Origin: JADHUC01 sp964617665
GTDB lineage: Bacteria; Planctomycetota; Planctomycetia; Pirellulales; Pirellulaceae
NCBI GenBank assembly: GCA_964617665.1
Contig: CAZUAH010000462.1
Location: 1 to 11,207, forward strand
Reading direction: 5' to 3'
Length of the DNA: 11,207 bases
Shown here: piece by piece, positions 6,531-11,207 of the stretch
Layout of the letters: the number at the start of each line of letters is the position of its first letter
How positions within the stretch are numbered: position 1 is the stretch's first letter
Position numbers and translations under genes: made by a program
The notes under the pieces: model-generated
Told to the model about the DNA's origin: nothing
The model's database searches: none
The model's input: only the letters and a program-made list of their open reading frames with translations

Positions 6531-8024
6531 ATGCAACTTGCAAGCAAACTCGTCGAATTGATCCGTGCCTGTTTCACCGGCATCTGGATCGAGAGCCATG
6601 AACATGAAGACGCCTTGGTCGAGGTGGCTCAACTGTGCCAGCAAGAGCAGTGGCGAATGGCCATCTGGGATATCGACCAAGGCCTTCATCTGCCGGGCCA
6701 ACCAGCAGCGAGTGATGCGGATGCCCAAGATCCACTGGCTGCAATTCGGTCAGTCAACTCGCTAGCCACCGAAGACGGCACGGCCTTGCTCGTACTTCAG
6801 AACTTCCACCGCTTTCTCCAGTCACCCGAAATCGTGCAAGCCTTGATCCATCAAATCACAACCGGCAAACAGAACCGCACGTTCATCGTGGTCCTCGCAC
6901 CAATCGTGCAGATCCCCACGGAGTTGGAGAAGCTGTTTATCGTTCTTGAGCATCAGCTGCCCGATCGAGAGCAGTTAGGCCAAATCGCCCGTGGTATAGC
7001 GACCGAAGACGGCGAACTGCCAAGCAATACGGAGTTAGAAACAGTCCTCGACGCGGCCGTTGGCTTGACGCGGTACGAGGCCGAGGCGGCTTTCAGTCTA
7101 TCCTTGGTTCGGCATGATCGGGTGATGCCCGAAGCCGTGTGGGAACTGAAAGCTGGCATGCTCAAGAAAAGTGGATTGCTATCCCTGTATCGCGGCGACG
7201 AGAACTTCACCAGCTTGGGTGGGCTTGATTCCTTGAAAGCCTTTTGCAGGCGTTCGTTACTGCAGCCTGGTCGGAGCAATCCGCTGAAGAGGCCCCGGGG
7301 AGTCCTGTTGCTCGGCGTACCGGGAACCGGAAAGAGTGCTTTCGCCAAAGCTCTGGGTCGCGAGACTGGCAGGCCGACATTGATCTTGGATGTTGGTTCC
7401 CTGATGGGCTCGCTGGTCGGTTCAACCGAGGCAAATGTCCGCCAGGCCCTTCGGATCGCCGACGCGATGGCACCTTGCATCCTATTCTGCGACGAGGTGG
7501 AGAAGGCCTTGAGCGGCGTGGCCAACTCAGGCCAAACCGATTCGGGTGTGTCGGCCCGACTCTTCGGATCACTACTTACGTGGATGAATGACCACACGAG
7601 TGACGTCTACATGGTGGCCACCTGCAACGACATTTCGAAGCTGCCACCGGAATTCAGTCGTGCCGAGCGCTTTGACGGTGTTTTCTTTTTGAACCTGCCT
7701 GACCGAGAGCAACGCTCGGCAATCTGGGATCTCTACCTGCACCTCTTCGAACTCGATCCCAACCAGCGGCGGCCGAAGGATGACCAGTTTACGGGCGCTG
7801 AAATACGCGCCTGCTGCAGACTCGCCGCATTGCTGGATGTCCCGCTGGTGCAAGCGGCACAAAACGTCGTTCCCGTCGCCGTCACGGCGACCGAGTCCGT
7901 CGATCGTCTGCGCACCTGGGCAAGTGGCCGATGCCTCGACGCTGATCGCTCAGGCATCTACACGCAGGATGGCGCCACTCGCCGAAAGCGACGTAAGGTT
8001 GCCAGGGATCCGCTTGCGAACTGA
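6531..8024 (+). CDS. Ycf46-like AAA+ ATPase
   Basis: An ATPase of 497 residues, the usual length of Ycf46-type proteins. An N-terminal domain of about 220 residues precedes one AAA+ module. Walker A is GVPGTGKS (262-269), Walker B is ILFCDEVEK (317-325), sensor 1 is TCN (364-366), and the arginine finger region is SRAERFDGVFF, with R380 the likely finger. After the AAA+ core come a helical lid and a basic tail (about 484-492, RRKRRKV). All ATPase residues are present, so it should be active, presumably as a ring. AAAGGA at 6516-6521 lies 9 nt before the ATG. The DUF1257 and DUF2997 genes directly upstream are its characteristic companions. It may drive remodelling by the complex; the substrate is unknown. 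The stop codon overlaps the putative CTG start of the next small gene. Confidence 0.92.
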   Translation: MQLASKLVELIRACFTGIWIESHEHEDALVEVAQLCQQEQWRMAIWDIDQGLHLPGQPAASDADAQDPLAAIRSVNSLATEDGTALLVLQNFHRFLQSPEIVQALIHQITTGKQNRTFIVVLAPIVQIPTELEKLFIVLEHQLPDREQLGQIARGIATEDGELPSNTELETVLDAAVGLTRYEAEAAFSLSLVRHDRVMPEAVWELKAGMLKKSGLLSLYRGDENFTSLGGLDSLKAFCRRSLLQPGRSNPLKRPRGVLLLGVPGTGKSAFAKALGRETGRPTLILDVGSLMGSLVGSTEANVRQALRIADAMAPCILFCDEVEKALSGVANSGQTDSGVSARLFGSLLTWMNDHTSDVYMVATCNDISKLPPEFSRAERFDGVFFLNLPDREQRSAIWDLYLHLFELDPNQRRPKDDQFTGAEIRACCRLAALLDVPLVQAAQNVVPVAVTATESVDRLRTWASGRCLDADRSGIYTQDGATRRKRRKVARDPLAN

Positions 8025-8164
8025 CAGAGTTTTTCGGCATCTACCTTGGGCAGCAAGACAGCGTCTACGTTGTCGCTGTTCAGTCCATCATTCCTGGGCA
8101 CCTCATTGGGTGCGAGGAATTCGCAACTGCGGGTGATCTGAAGGCCCGCTGGGAACTGGACTGA
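8021..8164 (+). CDS. Small protein (47 aa) with apparent CTG start
   Basis: A 47-codon frame open from 7997 and ending at a TGA at 8162-8164. It contains no ATG, GTG or TTG near its start; the first plausible initiator is CTG at 8021, overlapping the AAA+ stop as CTGA, the same geometry as the ATGA and GTGA couplings elsewhere in the window. Beginning TEFFGIYLGQQDSVYVVAV, it reads as a compact alpha/beta domain, with third-position preference like its neighbours. AGGGA at 8004-8008 is a weak ribosome site 12 nt away. An alternative is a -1 frameshift that appends it to the ATPase, but I see no slippery heptamer in 7997-8024. No family recognised. Confidence 0.5.
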   Translation: MTEFFGIYLGQQDSVYVVAVQSIIPGHLIGCEEFATAGDLKARWELD

Positions 8165-8170
8165 GCAACT

Positions 8171-8239
8171 GCCTTCCCGCCTCCCTTCCACATTGTCCCT
8201 TCTTTCCGTCCACACGGCAGTCGGCACGGCTGACGCTGC
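8171..8239 (+). promoter_or_regulatory. Leader with pyrimidine tract and hairpin before the basic-protein gene
   Basis: The 111-nt spacer after the small CTG-start gene holds a tract (8171-8210) that is 34/40 pyrimidines, then a dyad: GTCGGC (8220-8225) pairs with GCTGAC (8229-8234), with one G-U pair and a 3-nt loop. GCA/TGC (8217-8219 and 8237-8239) extend it past a 2-nt bulge. The AAGGAG ribosome site follows at 8261-8266. This looks like an RNA leader, perhaps with an S1 or regulator landing site; it lacks the T-run of a terminator. Confidence 0.35.
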
Positions 8240-8275
8240 GCCAACTGGCCATTCTCCTACAAGGAGCGTTCTTTC

Positions 8276-8596
8276 ATGACCATTGAATTCTGGCCTCGGC
8301 GTCTGTTGCGGCCACGATCTAGAACAAAGAAGCCGCCCAAGAAACGTAAACCCAAAAGGCCGAAACTGCCCATCGGAGCTGGCAAAGCTCAACAGCTTCT
8401 CTCGTCTGCCATCCTTCGCGGTGATCACGAACTGGCCTCTTGGATCGACTCCGCTGTCAAGAGAAGCCTGGTCACCGGCACGACGGAATGCTTGGGCGAT
8501 TTGAGCAAACGGCTCGACAACGTGATGGAACCGTTACCTGTCGGATCTCCCCCACGTGGTTCGGAGCCCGCAACCGATACCTTTTTCACTTCATAG
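8276..8596 (+). CDS. Small very basic protein (106 aa)
   Basis: A 106-residue unknown protein with a strikingly basic N-terminus: 14 Arg/Lys between residues 8 and 30, mixed with prolines (RTKKPPKKRKPKRPK). This suggests an extended arm that binds nucleic acid or an acidic partner. Residues about 33-85 look helical (GKAQQLLSSAILRGDHELA then IDSAVKRSL and LGDLSKRLDNV), and the tail is Pro/Gly/Ser rich and probably disordered. The ATG at 8276 has a strong AAGGAG at 8261-8266 with 9-nt spacing, which argues for a real gene despite its low-complexity start. It lies between the Ycf46-like and DUF3150-like genes in the same direction. Function unknown. Confidence 0.7.
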   Translation: MTIEFWPRRLLRPRSRTKKPPKKRKPKRPKLPIGAGKAQQLLSSAILRGDHELASWIDSAVKRSLVTGTTECLGDLSKRLDNVMEPLPVGSPPRGSEPATDTFFTS

Positions 8597-8653
8597 GGCC
8601 TATTCGACCCTGTACTCCGTTTCTTTCTGCGCTGATTTCAGACCCAGATCTAC

Positions 8654-8669
8654 AGTGAAGGAGATCACT
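8654..8669 (+). promoter_or_regulatory. Ribosome binding site displayed in a hairpin loop
   Basis: AGTGA (8654-8658) is exactly complementary to TCACT (8665-8669). The 6-nt loop AGGAGA carries the Shine-Dalgarno sequence of the gene starting at 8674. A 5-bp stem holding the ribosome site in its loop could present it or control access to it. The upstream spacer (8597-8653) is moderately pyrimidine-rich. The effect on translation is inference. Confidence 0.35.
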
Positions 8670-8673
8670 CTAT

Positions 8674-9636
8674 ATGACCACTGCTACCGAAGATACTGCC
8701 GTTCGTCCATCGACTTCGCCTGCTCAGCGAATGCGGGCTACGATGGCTGCCGTGCGTGTTTCCATAAGCTGGTTGGGCGTGCGCAAGACGCTCACCCCGC
8801 AACAGAAATCTCGAGCCGCCGATACCTTCGGCGCTGAGGGACACTTCCTATCGGCCGGCAAGAAGTTGCTCGACACCAAACACCCGGCTTTCCGGATGGT
8901 CACTCGCGTACGTCACGACATTCAGTCCACTTGGCGCGCCCTGAGCTTGCCCTATCCGGAACCTGGAATTCGTTTGATCCGCGTCAATGACATCGATGAG
9001 TTCAACCGGCGAATGAGCGGGCTCCGCGAACAACTGGATGAGGCCGTATCGCAACTCGACGAGCATTATGCCGAATTGAAATTGGCGGCACGCCAACGGT
9101 TGGGGAGTTTGTTCGATCCACGTGACTATCCGGCATCAGTGCGCGGCATGTTCGGCGTAGCTTGGGATTTTCCGAACGTGGAACCTCCAGCATATTTGCA
9201 GAATCTCAATCCTGCCTTGTACGAGGAAGAGTGCCGCCGCGTGGCCGCGCGCTTCGACGACGCAGTCCAACTGGCTGAGGAGGCGTTCGTCGCGGAACTC
9301 AACGGACTCGTCGAACACTTGCTGGAGCGGCTGTCGGGGCAAACCGATGGCAAACCCAAGATCTTTCGTGATTCGGCCATCGAGAACCTGTTGGAGTTCT
9401 TCCAACGGTTCCGCCAGCTCAATGTGCGCTCCAATGACGAGTTGGACGAGTTGGTCTCCCAGGCCCAGCAGATCGTGCAAGGGATCCAACCGCAGTCGCT
9501 GCGTGATAACAACGTCTTACGACAAACGGTTGCCAGCGAACTCGCCGAAGTCCGAGGAACCTTGGACTCGATGATGATCGACCGGCCAAGACGCAACATT
9601 CTGCGCCGGCCGACGATTCACCGGGAGGCAGCCTGA
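8674..9636 (+). CDS. Helical protein of 320 aa, DUF3150-like
   Basis: A mostly alpha-helical protein of unknown function. The N-terminal half (about 25-150) has the order I associate with DUF3150: a strand with VSISWLGVRKTLTPQQ (residues 29-44), a helical region with a GKKLLD segment (62-67), then a long charged helix pair (about 108-145). Residues 155-175 (MFGVAWDFPNVEPP) form a conserved-looking turn, and about 180-300 is again helical and acidic, ending in a basic tail (RPRRNILRRPTIHR). DUF3150 proteins often accompany AAA+ ATPases, which fits a role as scaffold or partner of the Ycf46-like protein; the family match is from memory of its pattern and not certain. The ATG at 8674 has AAGGAG 10 nt upstream. 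The stop overlaps the next ATG as TGATG. Confidence 0.8.
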   Translation: MTTATEDTAVRPSTSPAQRMRATMAAVRVSISWLGVRKTLTPQQKSRAADTFGAEGHFLSAGKKLLDTKHPAFRMVTRVRHDIQSTWRALSLPYPEPGIRLIRVNDIDEFNRRMSGLREQLDEAVSQLDEHYAELKLAARQRLGSLFDPRDYPASVRGMFGVAWDFPNVEPPAYLQNLNPALYEEECRRVAARFDDAVQLAEEAFVAELNGLVEHLLERLSGQTDGKPKIFRDSAIENLLEFFQRFRQLNVRSNDELDELVSQAQQIVQGIQPQSLRDNNVLRQTVASELAEVRGTLDSMMIDRPRRNILRRPTIHREAA

Positions 9637-9887
9637 TGGAGCTTGTCGTCCAGCCTGACGGTTCCGTCCATTGCGTATACGCAGAGCGTATTGATCTCTC
9701 GACACTTGGCGCAGTTTCAATTAGCCGAGTATCCCATGTCGAACCGGATGACAGCGGATGCTGGCATGCCGACTTGTCGCCCGTAGGCGGACCCTTACTG
9801 GGGCCGTTTCCTCGACGGAGTCAGGCATTGGAAGCGGAAGTCGATTGGCTCCGACAATGCTGGCTCCCTGCCCAGGGATCTGCTTGA
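9636..9887 (+). CDS. Small conserved-looking hypothetical protein (83 aa)
   Basis: An 83-residue protein of unknown function. It starts ELVVQPDGSVHCVYAERIDL, a beta-hairpin-like opening, and continues with a WHADLSPVGGPLLGPFPRR segment (43-61) and a final helix (EAEVDWLRQCWLPA, 66-79). No catalytic motif is visible; I read it as a small alpha/beta binding protein. The ATG overlaps the previous stop by one base (TGATG), and GGGAGG at 9623-9628 lies 7 nt upstream, so it is almost surely co-translated with the DUF3150-like protein. Confidence 0.75.
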   Translation: MELVVQPDGSVHCVYAERIDLSTLGAVSISRVSHVEPDDSGCWHADLSPVGGPLLGPFPRRSQALEAEVDWLRQCWLPAQGSA

Positions 9888-10027
9888 TCCCCACCAGCCA
9901 TTTCGAAGCTGTCTTACGAAATCCAGGTTGTTTTGCCGAGGACTCCGCGCGCTGGCTGAGTCCCCCTCTTTCTTCTTCGTCGCGTTTCTTCCCCCCTGTT
10001 TGCTCGTTGTTCCCGGAAAGGAGCACT
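9888..10027 (+). promoter_or_regulatory. 140-nt leader with two tandem dyads and a pyrimidine tract
   Basis: This is the largest gene-free stretch in the window. ATTTCG (9900-9905) is complementary to CGAAAT (9917-9922), and GGACTC (9940-9945) to GAGTCC (9958-9963). A tract that is 47/54 pyrimidines (9961-10014) follows, then AAAGGAG (10017-10023). It could be a leader with two small hairpins, a weak attenuator or an internal promoter region. I see no clear -35/-10 pair and no uninterrupted T-run. No ORF here looks coding. Confidence 0.35.
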
Positions 10028-10225
10028 ATGAACCAGTCTGACTTGAATCGAGAAGTGGCTAAAGCCACCGGTGAAACGGTCGGTACGATTGCCCAGCGGG
10101 GCTTTGTTCCGCTGACCTCTGTTCCCTTCGAACAGGAACCAAGCACCATCGATTGGGATCAAATCGAAGCGGACCGCAGGACCACTTTCTCTCGACCCTC
10201 GATACGTGAACCAGCGGCTTGCTGA
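10028..10225 (+). CDS. Small protein (65 aa) with HU-like N-terminus
   Basis: A 65-residue unknown protein. Its opening (MNQSDLNREVAKATGETVGT) resembles the first helix-turn of HU/IHF-type proteins or a short HTH, but the protein is far shorter than HU and lacks the DNA-binding arm, so I do not call it HU. Residues 37-55 (EPSTIDWDQIEADRRTTF) form an acidic, likely flexible tail. The ATG at 10028 is preceded by AAAGGAG at 10017-10023 with tight 4-nt spacing; the frame is open further left, but no better start exists there and the spacer looks noncoding. The next gene's ribosome site lies 23 nt after its stop. A small DNA-associated or adaptor protein is possible. Confidence 0.65.
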   Translation: MNQSDLNREVAKATGETVGTIAQRGFVPLTSVPFEQEPSTIDWDQIEADRRTTFSRPSIREPAAC

Positions 10226-10263
10226 ATTCCACCATTCGTCTTCCATACAGGAGGATTTCTGTC

Positions 10264-11118
10264 GTGATCAACGTTCCGCGGAGACTACTCCGCCAACTGC
10301 GGATCGTCTTTCGCCATGCGTTACGAACATCGCCGCGGGCTTCCATGCCCGCGGTGGTGTTTCGAGCCACGCCACACGGGCTGACCGCTCGCGCGCAGAC
10401 GGAAGATGCTGCTATCGAGTATCACCTACCCGGTAAGTACTCAGCTGACGAAGCGCGTGTACCTGGTGATCTGTTGGTCGATTGTGAGCATCGCTCGGAT
10501 GACCCTGTCACCATCGAAAATCAGGAAGATGGGCAGATTCTAGCCAGCTGGCGCGACGGTAAAACACCCTTGCTGATGCGCTATCAAACACCAGAAAAAT
10601 CCAACGTCGGCGAGTTTCCTGATCGCCCTGAACGTATGGTCGAGAATGTCTCGCCTCTGATATCCGCGTTACGGGATGCCAGTCAAACAGCGGATCCGAC
10701 AACTGTTCGATACGCGCTGGACTATCTCGAATTGCGGGGTGAAGCAGGATCGATCTGCGCCACGGATGGGAAACAGCTGCTCGTCCAAAACGGTTTTACG
10801 TTCCCGTGGGAAGAAAACGTGCTCTTGCCGAGAAGTACCCTGTTCGGCTGCAAAGAACTTCGACCACAGACACCAGTTTCCATCGGCAAGAGCGATAGCT
10901 GGCTCACGATTTCAATGGGGCCATGGCGGTATCACGCCAAGTTGGGCGAAGACCTACGATTCCCCAACACGGACGATCACTTACGATCCGCTGACCGTGC
11001 CGGCACGCGACTAAATCTGACGTCCACAGATGCACAATTCCTCGCGCAATCACTGCCAAAGCTGCCCTGTGTCGTGTTTTCCGCGGGACCAGAGATGATT
11101 TTCTCCGAGTTTTTGTAG
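10264..11118 (+). CDS. DNA polymerase III beta-clamp-like protein, cut off in domain III
   Basis: A 284-residue protein related to the DNA sliding clamp (DnaN), which encircles DNA and recruits polymerases and repair factors. Domain I covers about 1-115. Domain II (about 122-245) contains the clear signature PLISALRDASQT (131-142) and ATDGKQL (166-172), equivalent to the ATDGHRL loop of E. coli beta that lines the partner-binding pocket. Domain III begins at RLNLTSTDAQFLAQSLPKLP (249-268) but clamp-like sequence then stops and the frame ends 16 residues later. A normal clamp is about 365 residues, so most of domain III, including the C-terminal part of the partner pocket, is missing. No other frame downstream restores it. 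I choose GTG 10264 because AGGAGG (10249-10254) lies 9 nt before it; a TTG at 10219 would overlap the previous gene. It is probably an accessory paralogue, possibly now nonfunctional. Confidence 0.75.
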   Translation: MINVPRRLLRQLRIVFRHALRTSPRASMPAVVFRATPHGLTARAQTEDAAIEYHLPGKYSADEARVPGDLLVDCEHRSDDPVTIENQEDGQILASWRDGKTPLLMRYQTPEKSNVGEFPDRPERMVENVSPLISALRDASQTADPTTVRYALDYLELRGEAGSICATDGKQLLVQNGFTFPWEENVLLPRSTLFGCKELRPQTPVSIGKSDSWLTISMGPWRYHAKLGEDLRFPNTDDHLRSADRAGTRLNLTSTDAQFLAQSLPKLPCVVFSAGPEMIFSEFL

Positions 11119-11169
11119 GCGTTCAAGTTGGTCGTCCGTGGTGCCGGTGAATTCGATAGCACTCACCAT
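11050..11169 (-). CDS. Possible 39-aa ORF, perhaps the remnant of a gene entering from the right
   Basis: On the minus strand an ATG at 11167-11169 opens 39 codons that read like protein (IEFTGTTDDQLERLQKLGEN) with codon choices similar to neighbouring genes, then stop at 11050. It is antisense to the odd last 22 codons of the clamp-like gene and stops where clamp homology is lost. An in-frame TGA lies just upstream of the ATG, and the ribosome site is weak. It may be a truncated gene, a genuine small gene, or chance; no family recognised. Confidence 0.25.
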   Translation of the reverse strand: MVSAIEFTGTTDDQLERLQKLGENHLWSRGKHDTGQLWQ

Positions 11170-11207
11170 TCTTCACTCGTCAGACCTCACGTCGGCTCAC
11201 CCTTTGG

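Noticed and set aside
6953..7597. Minus-strand open frame of 214 codons
   Set aside because: It lies wholly antisense to the AAA+ core, whose motifs are unmistakable; no ribosome site or family-like sequence supports it.
7997..8024. Programmed -1 frameshift fusing the 47-aa frame to the ATPase
   Set aside because: No slippery heptamer is present in the usable overlap; reinitiation at CTG is simpler.
11062..11152. Frameshift explanation for the short clamp-like gene
   Set aside because: Neither alternative plus frame after 11062 resembles clamp domain III; one stops at once and the other within about 30 codons.
1..11207. CRISPR array or CRISPR-associated transposon
   Set aside because: No regularly spaced repeats and no Cas gene are visible, despite the Tn7-like genes.
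1..11207. tRNA or rRNA genes, including a tRNA attachment site
   Set aside because: I saw no cloverleaf-like sequence or rRNA motif; coding density leaves little room.

Overview
The window is gene-dense, moderately GC-rich bacterial DNA (mid to high 50s % G+C by eye). Every gene I can support lies on the plus strand, except one doubtful minus-strand ORF at the far right. The mix of genes (a DUF1257 / DUF2997 / Ycf46-like AAA+ triad, a beta-clamp paralogue, and a large TniQ beside TniA/TniB) suggests a planctomycete or a relative. That placement is inference from gene content; there is no rRNA or other marker here.

Left half (1-5153): a Tn7/Tn5053-type transposition module. It has a DDE transposase TniA/TnsB (9-2063) with a D,D(35)E triad and a very acidic tail, an AAA+ regulator TniB/TnsC (2146-3207), and a long TniQ/TnsD-like target selector (3204-5153). 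The TniQ has an N-terminal zinc-binding domain followed by several helix-turn-helix-like units. tniB and tniQ overlap at ATGA. I see no TnsA, no resolvase, no Cas gene, no CRISPR array and no transposon end that I can defend.

Right half (5196-11118): a co-directional, operon-like array that starts 42 bp after tniQ. In order it encodes a 47-aa single-pass membrane peptide, a lipoprotein with a long coiled coil and an internal membrane helix, a DUF1257 (Ycf35-like) protein, a DUF2997 protein, a Ycf46-like AAA+ ATPase, a 47-aa protein that seems to use a CTG start, a very basic 106-aa protein, a 320-aa helical protein resembling DUF3150, two small unknown proteins (83 and 65 aa), and a DNA polymerase III beta-clamp-like protein that breaks off early in domain III. 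Several genes are coupled by ATGA, GTGA, CTGA or TGATG overlaps. Others have 40-140 nt leaders carrying pyrimidine tracts and small RNA dyads.

A possible reading is that the right half is a multi-protein ATPase system acting at the membrane and/or on DNA, carried by or parked beside a Tn7-like element. The pairing of a Ycf46-type AAA+ ATPase with a non-housekeeping sliding clamp is the most novel feature. The clamp gene and a minus-strand ORF entering from the right both lose their remainder within about 20 bp of each other (11050-11070), which suggests a rearrangement junction there.
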